Part shown: positions 53,418 through 61,778 of the stretch, piece by piece
How positions within the stretch are numbered: position 1 is the first letter of the stretch
How the letters are laid out: each line of letters opens with the position of its first letter
The notes under the pieces: model-generated
Database searches by the model: none
What the model saw: the letters and a program-made list of their open reading frames with translations, nothing else
What the model was told of the DNA's origin: nothing
Origin: Porticoccus hydrocarbonoclasticus MCTG13d
GTDB taxonomy: Bacteria > Pseudomonadota > Gammaproteobacteria > Pseudomonadales > Porticoccaceae
Assembly: GCF_000744735.1 (NCBI RefSeq)
Contig: NZ_JQMM01000001.1
Coordinates: 1,178,001 to 1,242,000, forward strand
Direction of reading: 5' to 3'
Length of the DNA stretch: 64,000 bases
Translations under genes and position numbers: made by a program

Positions 53418-53909
53418 TTAGCTGATAAAAAAAACATCGTACTTGACGTACCCTTCGGGTCCAAACTGGATTTCCGTCATCTTGTTTATGCACTGAATAT
53501 CGTTGAGCCAGGCGTATTTCTCCGCCGAGGTCTGAAAGGTGGGCGCGGCGATAAAGTAGGGGATATCCTTATCAGTCAGCAACTCGCCATTGCTGAGCCG
53601 CTCTGCACTCTCGGAGGAGTTTTTGATAATACCGTTGTAGCTCATATAAATATGGGCACCATCATCTGTTTCGATCAGTCCCCTCACATCCAGCCGGAAA
53701 GTACCACTTGGCATAATGCGCAGCCAGTCGGCACCCGGCGCAATGAACTGGCCATTGATGTCAGGACCCCTGACCCAGCCACCGGGACGCACATTGACAA
53801 TCATCAGCCCCGAATCAATTGAGACAGGCGGATCCAGCGGTGCCAGATAGGTCATGATGTATTGGGTGGTCAGGTGCGTGCTGGGTTGCGGATTGTTGTG
53901 CAGGGCCAT
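53418..53909 (-). CDS. DUF3237 domain protein
   Basis: I use ATG 53909 (about 163 residues) with AGAGAGAG upstream; a longer frame starts at 53954. The DUF3237 pattern is visible: LDPPVSIDSGLMIVNVRPGG, then WVRGPDINGQFIAPGADWLR, IMPSGTFRLDVRGLIETDDGA, YMSYNGI, YFIAAPTFQTSAEKYAWLN. (Residues are quoted in segments.) It is a small beta-barrel family of unknown function, often near oxidoreductases as here. Confidence 0.85.
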   Translation of the reverse strand: MALHNNPQPSTHLTTQYIMTYLAPLDPPVSIDSGLMIVNVRPGGWVRGPDINGQFIAPGADWLRIMPSGTFRLDVRGLIETDDGAHIYMSYNGIIKNSSESAERLSNGELLTDKDIPYFIAAPTFQTSAEKYAWLNDIQCINKMTEIQFGPEGYVKYDVFFIS

Positions 53910-54425
53910 CAGTAAACTCTCTCTCTGACAATGCAGTTTATTGGTATCAGTCACCGCCGTGATATTGCTTCAGGCCACTTTTTCTGTCGATAGGCGGTCG
54001 AGGTAAACGCACGGATAGCCATTTAATGCTTTCGCGGGACGGTGCCTGAGCATTAAGCATCCTAGCGGTTTTTGAATGCTCAGTACAGTAAGCCGCCATG
54101 CCAGTTGCGCAGTGCTGTGGAGCGGCGACAGAGACGGACCCGGAAAAAAAGACGGGCCTAGAAAAAATCGAGATCACTGTTCAAGACAATTTGCTCCAGA
54201 CAAACAGTCTGGTCATCAGTCTCCCGGTGATCTGTCTGCCATTGGCGGGGGAGAGGTTTGTAATGAATCACTTCCTGTGACGCAGTATGTTGGGGAATCG
54301 TCGGTTTTGGCAATATTCTGTCAGGTTCTCTGTGGTTCAGGTTCATGGCTACCTCCTTGATGACCAGTCCAGTGTGATGGCTCAGCATGAAAGTGTGATG
54401 GCAATACCATGACAACGAGCCAGTT
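53910..54425. other. Intergenic region with an inverted repeat, no supported gene
   Basis: 516 bp without a convincing ORF. TGAGCATT (54047-54054) and AATGCTCA (54075-54082) form a perfect 8-bp inverted repeat with a 20-base loop, and several short frames (for example 54098-54280) lack ribosome sites or known motifs. Any terminator of the long minus-strand operon that ends at 54426 would lie here; I found no strong one. Confidence 0.5.
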
Positions 54426-55853
54426 CTAACGAATGATTTTGATCCACTCGCCGGGCTTCGGTTCCCCAACCGGGTAATAATTATTGATGATGCGCAATTC
54501 ATCCTCCCCGTACTGACCCAATTTCAGGTGTTGTGCCAACAGAGCAAACGTGCTGTTTTTGGTGGCTTTTACGTAGTGAATATTCTTTGTTTCAGCGGAC
54601 TGGAGGCTGTGTTTTGATACGGGTCGAAAGCTGCCAATAATGTCCATGAGTTGCCGGTTGCCCAGTGACTGATCGGCACTGCGCTCCAGTGTTCCCCGGA
54701 AAACAAAGGCGCGGTAGCCGTAGTAGATCAGGGCCAGCCTTTGGTCCGACTGTCCCTGTGTGCCGGGTATCAGACCGGTATGACCCTGAAGACGGAACTG
54801 GGCGAGGGGTTCAGACTGTTTGAGCAGGGGAATCCCCAGCTGTTGTTTGATGAACTGGTCGGGGCTGACTCTGGTGCGATTCATCGCCGTGACCGAGATC
54901 TTGACATCGCCGGTGTCGTTGTGGGCGTTGACCAGTGGCGGCTGTTCACTGAATTGCCAGCCTTTGGGAAAAGTTATCATAAAGGCCAGTTCTTCGTTCA
55001 GGTAGACATTCTCCGGCAGTCGTCGCGTTGCAACATTTTCACCCCAGACCATGCCATCAGTGGCAATACGAAAGGGCGTGACATTGTGTTCAACCTTCAT
55101 GTCATTCGGGGTCGATCCTGCGTTGCTGACCACTTCCCGCAGTCTCTGATCATTCCGTGGGTGGGTGGCAAACAGGCCGTGGTAGGTCTGTGGTTCCCGA
55201 CCGGACTCTAGGGCCCGTTTTTTTTCCAGCCGTTCGTGATCTTTCAGCATGGTGATCACCTCAATCATGGCTTGGGGGTCATAACCGGACTTGTACAGGT
55301 AGCGGCTACCGATTTCATCGGCTTCAAGCTCCATATCCCGTCCGTAGCCACTGACCATGGATGCGCCCCACAGTGCACTGGCCTGACCCACCTCCATACT
55401 ACGGGTGAGAATGGCGAGCAGTCCCGCAACGAATTTTGATCCGGTCTGGGCCCGCTTCTGGCGGGCGTGATGCCCCGCCGTGACGTGGCCGACTTCATGG
55501 GCCAGCACGGCTGCCAGCTGGGCTTCGGAGTTGAGATAGCCAATCAGACCGCGGTGGATGTAAACATAGCCGTCCGGCAGGGCGAAGGCATTGATATCGG
55601 GGTTGTCGATGACCGTGAACGTAAATGAATCCCCGGCCTGATCCGAGTGGCGGACAATGCGCTGACCAACCTGGTCGACATAGTCAGCCAGTTTGCCCTC
55701 CACCAGTGGCATATTGGCGATAATTTCGCGGTGCATTTCCTCTGGCGTTTCCGGGGGCTTGCCCGCAGCCATCGCAGCGCAACAGCAACCCAGCAGCGCT
55801 ATCAACAGGAGCACGCGGTATTGCGATAAACCCAGTTGCATGGCAAACATCAC
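54426..55853 (-). CDS. Exported M48-family metalloprotease with C-terminal LysM-like tail
   Basis: 475 residues: signal peptide (about 1-30), then an M48 protease domain with HEVGH (His119, Glu120, His123) and third ligand Glu in DMELEADEIGSRYL, a central domain (about 270-415), and a C-terminal segment (HYVKATKNSTFALLAQHLKL, ending EWIKIIR) resembling the LysM-like tail of related secreted Zn proteases. It resembles BepA-type periplasmic chaperone-proteases. It starts inside the stop of the lipoprotein gene (ATGA, 55850-55853) and is the last gene of the TolQ/VWA operon, suggesting quality control of its envelope parts (inference). Confidence 0.92.
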   Translation of the reverse strand: MMFAMQLGLSQYRVLLLIALLGCCCAAMAAGKPPETPEEMHREIIANMPLVEGKLADYVDQVGQRIVRHSDQAGDSFTFTVIDNPDINAFALPDGYVYIHRGLIGYLNSEAQLAAVLAHEVGHVTAGHHARQKRAQTGSKFVAGLLAILTRSMEVGQASALWGASMVSGYGRDMELEADEIGSRYLYKSGYDPQAMIEVITMLKDHERLEKKRALESGREPQTYHGLFATHPRNDQRLREVVSNAGSTPNDMKVEHNVTPFRIATDGMVWGENVATRRLPENVYLNEELAFMITFPKGWQFSEQPPLVNAHNDTGDVKISVTAMNRTRVSPDQFIKQQLGIPLLKQSEPLAQFRLQGHTGLIPGTQGQSDQRLALIYYGYRAFVFRGTLERSADQSLGNRQLMDIIGSFRPVSKHSLQSAETKNIHYVKATKNSTFALLAQHLKLGQYGEDELRIINNYYPVGEPKPGEWIKIIR

Positions 55854-56524
55854 GGGCTGCCGGGGCCCGCCGGGGCAAAAAAGCTCTGTAGTCGGGTGCC
55901 GATCCCTTCGCAGGCTTCACCCTGAACCCTGGCGATAAAGGGGATTGGTGCACCCACCGCCAGCAAATACGATGATCCCTTGCTGTCTACCTGCACCCGC
56001 CCCTTTTCGCCCAATTTGTCGAGGTCCCAGATAATCGCTTCATAATTGGCGGCCTTGTCCCAGGAAGAAAAACCAAAGCAACCACCGCCCCCGGGGGCGA
56101 CAGCACAGCTGATGGCACCGCTTTTTTCTGTGGTCTCGGTATTGCCGTCCACCCAGATCATGTAGCGAATACCCAGTTCACGGACCCGCTTGCCGATCAG
56201 TGGATCCTCCAGCATGCCTCCCATGCGCTTGAGCCCGAGCGGTGCCATGCGCGGTTCAAACCATGGGTAGAAACTGTCGAGAAACTGTTGCTCGGGCATG
56301 ACTGACAGCTGCCCCCGATTGGCGAGTCTGGTGCCGATACAATTGATGAAGTCCGGGTCGGTTTCGTAGGCGCCGCTGTGCCGCCGCCCGACCACCACCA
56401 CTTTCTCGTTGTCGTTCAACGGCAACAGGGTGCTGGATGGACGAAATTCGTCGACTTGGGTGGACGTGCCACAGGCACTGGTCGCGAGCACGGACAACAG
56501 GATCCAGGGGAGGGCACCTCTCAC
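55850..56524 (-). CDS. Lipoprotein of unknown function (operon partner)
   Basis: 224 residues with lipobox ATSAC (Cys18) after a signal peptide. The mature part contains KVVVVGRRHSGAYETDPDF, IGKRVRELGIRYMIWVDGNT, SCAVAPGGGGCFGFSSWDKA and a C-terminal region rich in beta strands. I do not recognise a named domain; the RELGIRYMIW phrase suggests a nucleotide-free Rossmann-like or TolB-N-like fold, but that is a guess. It overlaps its neighbours by 4 bp on both sides in the TolQ/VWA operon. Confidence 0.75.
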   Translation of the reverse strand: MRGALPWILLSVLATSACGTSTQVDEFRPSSTLLPLNDNEKVVVVGRRHSGAYETDPDFINCIGTRLANRGQLSVMPEQQFLDSFYPWFEPRMAPLGLKRMGGMLEDPLIGKRVRELGIRYMIWVDGNTETTEKSGAISCAVAPGGGGCFGFSSWDKAANYEAIIWDLDKLGEKGRVQVDSKGSSYLLAVGAPIPFIARVQGEACEGIGTRLQSFFAPAGPGSP

Positions 56525-57201
56525 CGCTCTGTCCTCTGGCTCAATTTGGCGGGCGCTTCACGGTTGGCCAGCCACTGGCGAATTTCCGGTATTTGCTGAA
56601 AGCCGGTCAGCAGCCGTGCCCCCGCATCTCTCAGGGCCATCACGGTGGCCTGATTCAGTGCCTCTTCATCCGACTTGAGGAAGCGGCTCTGGGTTTTACC
56701 ATAGGCGCTCATCATCCAGTCTGCGACAGGCTGGCCATTGCCGTCGTAGACTTTCAGATTGTATTTCAGCCACACCTCGTAGACGTTCAACTGGGTCTCC
56801 ATGGGTGTGGCCAGCTGTACTTCTGTAATTTCGGGCACGATCATCAAATCCAGGGTGTTCTGGCCGGTGGGCAGGGTTTTCAGGGTCGCGCTGCTCTGAA
56901 ACATATCGGTGAACACCCGATTGAAGAGTTGTACCTGGGATTCCCCTAATGCCATGGTGACCGGTTGACGGTTATCTTTCTCACTGGTAAATCGATAACT
57001 GCTGAAGCTGTTATCGAGAACCAGGCCCACGCTGAGGGGCTGTCGGGCAACCAGCGCGGAGGGGTAATCACCATTGACCGTGACATTGGTGCTGCAACCG
57101 ATCAGCAGGGTCAGTGCCACGACAATTGGCAGTAGACGCAAAGAGGTCAGTAACCGCAAAGTCCGGCAGTACACATTCATTGACGCTTGGGGTTGTGTCA
57201 T
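56521..57201 (-). CDS. Lipoprotein of unknown function (operon partner)
   Basis: 226 residues; a long basic N-terminus and signal helix precede lipobox LIGC (about Cys36). The mature part has repeated beta-strand patterns (VNGDYPSALVARQPLSVGLV, FNRVFTDMFQSS, DLMIVPEITEVQLATPMETQ, VYEVWLKYNLKVYD) like YajG- or LptE-type envelope lipoproteins, with no firm family match. It is 3 bp after the VWA gene and overlaps the next lipoprotein by 4 bp, so it belongs to the same operon. Confidence 0.75.
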   Translation of the reverse strand: MTQPQASMNVYCRTLRLLTSLRLLPIVVALTLLIGCSTNVTVNGDYPSALVARQPLSVGLVLDNSFSSYRFTSEKDNRQPVTMALGESQVQLFNRVFTDMFQSSATLKTLPTGQNTLDLMIVPEITEVQLATPMETQLNVYEVWLKYNLKVYDGNGQPVADWMMSAYGKTQSRFLKSDEEALNQATVMALRDAGARLLTGFQQIPEIRQWLANREAPAKLSQRTER

Positions 57202-57204
57202 AGA

Positions 57205-58212
57205 TCACTCAGGTTTGAGGCCGTTCAGCCCGACAAAAGTTCCTCCGTTACGATAGCTCAGGTCGCGCATCAGCGCAGCAAATCTTGACGCCGTTTGCAG
57301 ATTGCCGCCCTTGACCATGAAATGTACCGGGAAACCGATCGTATGGATACGAACCAGTTGCTGTCCACTGCGCCCCTCCCGGTTGATTTTCTCGACACTG
57401 CTCAGGACCTCCGCTATGGACTGCCCGGTGAAATCGTCACCCAGCACATAGAGGCTGATCTTCCGGTCCGGCGCATAGAACCGGCGAATCGCATGCTGTA
57501 CACCCTCCACCGGACTGGAGTTGCTGAAGGGTGTCCAGCTGGCCAGCCGGTCGATAATCGCCTTGCGCCGGGCCGGTGTATCGGGAATCCATTTATCGCG
57601 ATAGGTGGAGAACATATAGCCCCCCATGTCGTTCATCACCTGGATACCTTTTACCTTGGGATAGATATTGAGAATATTGATCATTTCCTGGCGCAGTCGT
57701 GGCCAGGCAAAATTGAACATGCTGCCAGAGGTGTCGATGATGAAAACGATGTATTCGCTGTCCACCGGTATGCCGCCAATCAATGATCGTTTGTCGGGCC
57801 TCTGCCGAGCTTTCAGGCGTGCCATTTCCTCAGTGAGCACCTGCAGGGCCAGTGTCAGCTTATCCCGTTCGGTGGTATCCGATTGCGCCACGGCGTCCCG
57901 CTGTCGGCGAACGCTGGCCAGCTCGGATTGCAGCCGGGCGATGCGTTGGCGAATATCGGAGAGTTGTTCCTCCTTGGATAGCAGATCGCGATTCAAAATG
58001 CGGGCTTCCCCTCGTATCTCGAAGACCTGCTGCTGTAATTCGGCCACGCTGCCCTCCGCCGGTTGCACCGAGTCCTCAAAAGCCGTCGAGTCGACGGTTT
58101 TGGCGATCAGCAATAACAGCACGATCGCGCCGAACCCGCAGCTGATGACATCCAGGAAGGAAATGCTGATCTCGGCTGTATTACTCCGCTCTTTGCGCCG
58201 GCGGATACTCAT
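57205..58212 (-). CDS. Membrane-anchored VWA protein with ExbD/MotB-like helix (second copy)
   Basis: 335 residues: a short basic cytosolic N-terminus, one membrane helix (about 17-38) with SFLDVISCGFGAIVLLLLI and Asp21, a long predicted coiled coil (about 52-138), then a periplasmic VWA domain with MIDAS motif DTSGS (160-164). The single helix with an Asp near its start has the architecture of ExbD/TolR/MotB, the stator partners of ExbB/TolQ/MotA. Its start overlaps the stop of the neighbouring VWA gene by 4 bp. The two proteins share motif and layout but differ widely in sequence, so a heterodimer is plausible. Confidence 0.87.
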   Translation of the reverse strand: MSIRRRKERSNTAEISISFLDVISCGFGAIVLLLLIAKTVDSTAFEDSVQPAEGSVAELQQQVFEIRGEARILNRDLLSKEEQLSDIRQRIARLQSELASVRRQRDAVAQSDTTERDKLTLALQVLTEEMARLKARQRPDKRSLIGGIPVDSEYIVFIIDTSGSMFNFAWPRLRQEMINILNIYPKVKGIQVMNDMGGYMFSTYRDKWIPDTPARRKAIIDRLASWTPFSNSSPVEGVQHAIRRFYAPDRKISLYVLGDDFTGQSIAEVLSSVEKINREGRSGQQLVRIHTIGFPVHFMVKGGNLQTASRFAALMRDLSYRNGGTFVGLNGLKPE

Positions 58213-59273
58213 GGCCAGTCCCTCGAAGGGCTCATGAAAGAGCCCTGGCTGGACAGGGCCAGTTGCCAGAAACTGGCCGCTGCCATGGGGTCACCTTCCA
58301 TCGGAAACAGTAGAATGTTGACCGGCAGGCGACGGGGCAACATCTGTGTGGCCTCGGCAAACAGCTTCAGGCGATCCCGCCCGGTGATGGTTTTGAACCC
58401 CGAGGGTTTTCTGCCCTGGGTGGGCAAGCCATCGGTGATTAAAAACAGGTTGTCCGGTGGTGTATCGAAACTGTTAATGGCCAGAAACGCATTGATCAGG
58501 CTGCTGCCCCCGGCGGGCACCACCTGTGTCAGTTTTTTGATGGCACTATCGAGACCCTGGCGGTCGGCGGTATCCCGCCAGCGCCGGTCGTCGCCCGCAA
58601 CCGCCTCGGCTGCGGTGTTGAATACATAGATCTGGTAGCGGCTGTCCTGGGGTAATTGCGCTACCAGCCATTCGGTGGTGCGGATGGCCCGCTGCCATTT
58701 CTCGGAGTTTCGCTTGACGGAATCGCTCATGTTGCGACGTCGGATCACGTTGACAATAGAGTCCGACAGCATGCTGGCTGACGCATCCACCAGGATCAGG
58801 ATTTGCTTCCCGCCCAGTTTCAAACCGGTCAGATACTGCCGTTCACCATCACCGATAAACTGCCGCACATTGTCGGCATTCCCCTGCTCCTGAAGATTGG
58901 CAGTTTCCCGTTCCAGGGTTTCGACCTGCTTGCGCAGGATTTCGATTTGCTGTTCCGGGTCCGCCTGGGCGCTGAGTTCGCGGCGGGTTTTTTCGATATC
59001 GGCGACCACCCTCGCCGATAACCCCTGTGCTTCCACCAGTGATTCATCGACGCGTGCCAGGCTGTTGCGCAGCTCCACCAGCGCTTCCTCGCCGACCCGC
59101 AAATCCTCTTGGAGCAGATTCACTTCCGCATTCAGCAGGGGATCAGCGGATTCCAGGGATGTTACGTCATGTTTGAGAATCAGGAAAAGCAGGGTAACCG
59201 CGCCAAAACCACAGGCCATGATATCGAGGAACGACAGGCTGAAGGCGCTTATCCTGTGTTTCGAGCGGCGCAA
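58209..59273 (-). CDS. Membrane-anchored VWA protein with ExbD/MotB-like helix (first copy)
   Basis: 354 residues: cytosolic RRSKHR start, one membrane helix (about 12-33) with SFLDIMACGFGAVTLLFLI and Asp17, a long coiled coil (about 41-131), then a VWA domain with MIDAS motif DASAS (163-167) and FLITDGLPTQGRK. The SFLD-x3-CGFGA block is shared with the next gene. It starts 1 bp after the Hsp70-like gene stop. Together with the TolQ-like protein, it looks like one half of an ion-driven membrane motor whose periplasmic part is a metal-dependent adhesion domain. Confidence 0.87.
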   Translation of the reverse strand: MRRSKHRISAFSLSFLDIMACGFGAVTLLFLILKHDVTSLESADPLLNAEVNLLQEDLRVGEEALVELRNSLARVDESLVEAQGLSARVVADIEKTRRELSAQADPEQQIEILRKQVETLERETANLQEQGNADNVRQFIGDGERQYLTGLKLGGKQILILVDASASMLSDSIVNVIRRRNMSDSVKRNSEKWQRAIRTTEWLVAQLPQDSRYQIYVFNTAAEAVAGDDRRWRDTADRQGLDSAIKKLTQVVPAGGSSLINAFLAINSFDTPPDNLFLITDGLPTQGRKPSGFKTITGRDRLKLFAEATQMLPRRLPVNILLFPMEGDPMAAASFWQLALSSQGSFMSPSRDWP

Positions 59274-59274
59274 A

Positions 59275-60600
59275 TCAGGTCACCTCGATCAGGTCCAGCT
59301 GATCGCCGCCTATCTGGAGACTGTCGCCGGCCCGCAGGTCCGCGGGGTCACCTTCGACCGCGACAGCAGAGCTTTCGGCCCTGAGCTGCACACTGCCCTG
59401 TTCGCGAACCAGGCAGCAGTCGCCCCCGGCGCCTTGTGTAAAACGCAATTGATCGCCATCCCGCGTAATCGCCAGACGATTGCCGATGGCATAGGCCCGG
59501 TGTCGATAAAGTAGGTGGGTCGCAGCGGCGGAGGCTTTTGACAGGGTTACGTCCGGCTGGGGCTCCGGCTCAGACGTCTGTTCGGACGCCGCCGCTGTTG
59601 CCGTGCTCGTGGCAGCTGATCTGCAGGGAAGCCGGGTAATAAAGTGGAGATTTTCGGGGTCACCGGTGATGACCTCCAGGTGATTTCGACAACCGGTAAT
59701 GGCGGCGTTCTCATCCAGCGTGGCAGACGGGGCGAGATGCTCCCGGATGCCCGGCAATTGCGCGGCGCGATGACTGAGTAGCAGGGTCTCGCCATTGGTT
59801 TTCAGGTCCGACAGTTTGCCCTGCAACAGCTGGAATCGCGATGCGCTGCTGGCCAGCAGCTCGGTGCGACTGAGTACCAGCCGGTAATGTCCCTGTGGGC
59901 TGTCAAGTTCGGCAGTGATTTCCGCCTGGCCCTGCAGTGCCGATAACCAGACTGGCAAACGGTTGTACAGCTGTTGCTCTCCCGCAGCGGTGTGCAGGGG
60001 GTCATAGCGGTACTGGCGGATAAACTGGTTGGCAATGTGTTGTGCCCAGAGGTCATGGAAAGTTTTCAGGCCAACGTTGCTGATGATTTCCACGCCGGTG
60101 CGCTCAATCTGCTGCGCCACATTAAGCCGGGTAATCACGGTCTGGTGGAGCTGAATATCCAAATGAACCAGGGTCCCGATTGCGTCAGCGTGACTGGCGG
60201 CCGCCACGGCGGCGTCCACCAGCCCGGTTGCCTCAAATGGCGAGGCTTTCGCCAGGCCCAGCAGAATGGATAACTGGCCCCGGTCAAAACTTCCGGGAAC
60301 GGCAAAGACCACCTGATCCGGGTGACCGCTGTCGCGGTGCAGTGCCAGAAGTTGCGCGTAGGCCATATCGGCGTAGTGACGCGCGTGCTTGCTGGTGACG
60401 GGCAGGGGGGAGAGATTGAGTTGCCACCAGTACTGGTTGAAACTCTGTTGTGGTTCGAGGTAGGCGCGCTGCAGGGCGGCCTCGCCGGTGGTAATACCCT
60501 CCGGGGTGAGCAGTGCATAGCCGGGACTGACGGTCAAATCACCCCGATCGTTTACGCAGCAAATACCTGCGTCATTCAATTCGATGATGGCAACACTCAT
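59275..60600 (-). CDS. Degenerate Hsp70/actin-like protein with C-terminal FHA-like domain
   Basis: 441 residues. The N-terminal part (about 1-335) follows an Hsp70/actin-like ATPase plan: VVFAVPGSFDRGQLSILLG, LAKASPFEATGLVDAAVAA and LVHLDIQLHQTVITRL correspond to the Hsp70 VPAYF, AAAL and phosphate-2 regions, but the phosphate loops lack the usual DLGTT and DxGxGT, so nucleotide binding is doubtful. After a low-complexity linker, the last 75 residues (YAIGNRLAITRDGDQLRF to LRAGDSLQIGGDQLDLIE) resemble an FHA domain without the phosphothreonine-binding Arg-Ser-His. No membrane helix; cytosolic. Confidence 0.78.
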   Translation of the reverse strand: MSVAIIELNDAGICCVNDRGDLTVSPGYALLTPEGITTGEAALQRAYLEPQQSFNQYWWQLNLSPLPVTSKHARHYADMAYAQLLALHRDSGHPDQVVFAVPGSFDRGQLSILLGLAKASPFEATGLVDAAVAAASHADAIGTLVHLDIQLHQTVITRLNVAQQIERTGVEIISNVGLKTFHDLWAQHIANQFIRQYRYDPLHTAAGEQQLYNRLPVWLSALQGQAEITAELDSPQGHYRLVLSRTELLASSASRFQLLQGKLSDLKTNGETLLLSHRAAQLPGIREHLAPSATLDENAAITGCRNHLEVITGDPENLHFITRLPCRSAATSTATAAASEQTSEPEPQPDVTLSKASAAATHLLYRHRAYAIGNRLAITRDGDQLRFTQGAGGDCCLVREQGSVQLRAESSAVAVEGDPADLRAGDSLQIGGDQLDLIEVT

Positions 60601-60620
60601 GATGTGGTCTGTCCCGCTGT

Positions 60621-61418
60621 TCAGTCGGTTTTCAGGTGACGCAGCAAATTGCTGTCACAGTAGCTGTGGGTGTCCAGCACCAGCCGTTCCTGGAGCAGCT
60701 GCAGTTGATGCAGCATGAACATCACTACAATACTGATAACCAGAGCAATAAATGTGGAGTTGAATGCTACCCCAAGACTGGCCGTGACACCGGCAATATC
60801 GCCTTCCACCGCCTTGTGTGCCTGACTGAGGGCCTCTCCGATACCGCGAACCGTGCCGATAAAACCGATGGATGGAATCGCCCAGGCGATATAGCGAACC
60901 ATGGATAATTCCGAGTCGAGTCGGTCGGATTCGGTGTCCAGTACGTCGCCCACAGCGCTGGAAACGTCCTGGATATTGCGCGTGGAACCGAAGCGCTGTA
61001 GTGCCGCCAGCAGTGTTCGGGGCACCAGATAGCCCTGTTGTGCCTCGGGCAATGCCTGAACAGGACGGGACATTTGTCGCGCATCCTCCGGCAGCACACG
61101 GCTGCCCTCGCTGACACCGAGCAGTGGTAGGGACAGCAGCTTTCGTTCATTGACAGTGCGCCGCGCTTTGTAACCCATGATGGCAAAGGCCCACAGCATC
61201 AGGATAAAGCAGGCTTCCTGTTCGTAATCCTTCACCACAATGTAAAAAGAGCGTTCTGCCACATAGGCTTCGCCGGCAGCCTCCCGGGCCAACTGCTCCT
61301 GTAAAATGGCATTGGCGTTGGGGCGGATCAGCGTCACGTAGAAACTGTGCACCAGAATCAGGGCCAGAATCAGGGCGAACAGCTGGTAGAGAAACTCCGA
61401 GGAGGTGTTATTCCGCAT
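60621..61418 (-). CDS. TolQ/ExbB/MotA-like proton channel protein
   Basis: 265 residues with four predicted helices (about 8-30, 69-83, 174-196, 210-236), a cytosolic loop of about 85 residues between TM2 and TM3, and the MotA/TolQ/ExbB core: AIPSIGFIGTVRGIGEAL in TM3 and GVTASLGVAFNSTFIALVIS in TM4, where the conserved Thr and small residues line the ion path. An extended first periplasmic loop (about 31-65) is unusual. It is followed 20 bp later by the Hsp70-like gene and then two VWA proteins bearing an ExbD-like helix, its likely stator partners. Confidence 0.9.
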   Translation of the reverse strand: MRNNTSSEFLYQLFALILALILVHSFYVTLIRPNANAILQEQLAREAAGEAYVAERSFYIVVKDYEQEACFILMLWAFAIMGYKARRTVNERKLLSLPLLGVSEGSRVLPEDARQMSRPVQALPEAQQGYLVPRTLLAALQRFGSTRNIQDVSSAVGDVLDTESDRLDSELSMVRYIAWAIPSIGFIGTVRGIGEALSQAHKAVEGDIAGVTASLGVAFNSTFIALVISIVVMFMLHQLQLLQERLVLDTHSYCDSNLLRHLKTD

Positions 61419-61490
61419 AGGTGGCTACTCCGCAAATATCCGGGCCGGTTTGATGATAACTGGCAGGGTTGTGATGGCTGTGTGAGGATG

Positions 61491-61772
61491 TCATATATCC
61501 ACCGGGAAGGGGATGGCAATATCCTCGGAAATTTCTTCCGTCGGGGAAAAGTCCGGGCTTGTCCGCCGCGACGTGCTTGACGGGGCCGGTTTGGCTGGTG
61601 GTGAGCTGGCGGCATCGTCGCTTGATTGCTTGCCGGACGCGCCTGTCACCTGTTTTGTGTCTGGCTCTTTGCCTTGCTCCGGTTCATTAGCATTAGGATT
61701 GGCGATCAGGCAGATCGGGAGTCCGCCTATCAGCAGCGCCGCGAGGCAGGTCTTGAGAGTCTTTAGCGCCAT
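61491..61772 (-). CDS. Small exported low-complexity protein
   Basis: 93 residues: a signal peptide (about 1-24, LAALLIGGLPICLIAN), a hydrophilic Pro/Ser/Lys-rich disordered region, and a short hydrophobic end FSPTEEISEDIAIPFPVDI. I do not recognise a family. It starts 6 bp after the SUMF1/PEGA gene stop and 72 bp before the TolQ-like gene, so is a constant member of the operon here; the non-random C-terminal tail could be a docking peptide. Confidence 0.7.
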   Translation of the reverse strand: MALKTLKTCLAALLIGGLPICLIANPNANEPEQGKEPDTKQVTGASGKQSSDDAASSPPAKPAPSSTSRRTSPDFSPTEEISEDIAIPFPVDI

Positions 61773-61778
61773 AGGATA

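Noticed and set aside
54098-54280. 60-codon ORF in the gap before the M48 gene
   Set aside because: The phrase KIEITVQDNLLQTNSLVISL looks protein-like, but there is no ribosome site or known family and the frame is short; could be a relic, not proven.
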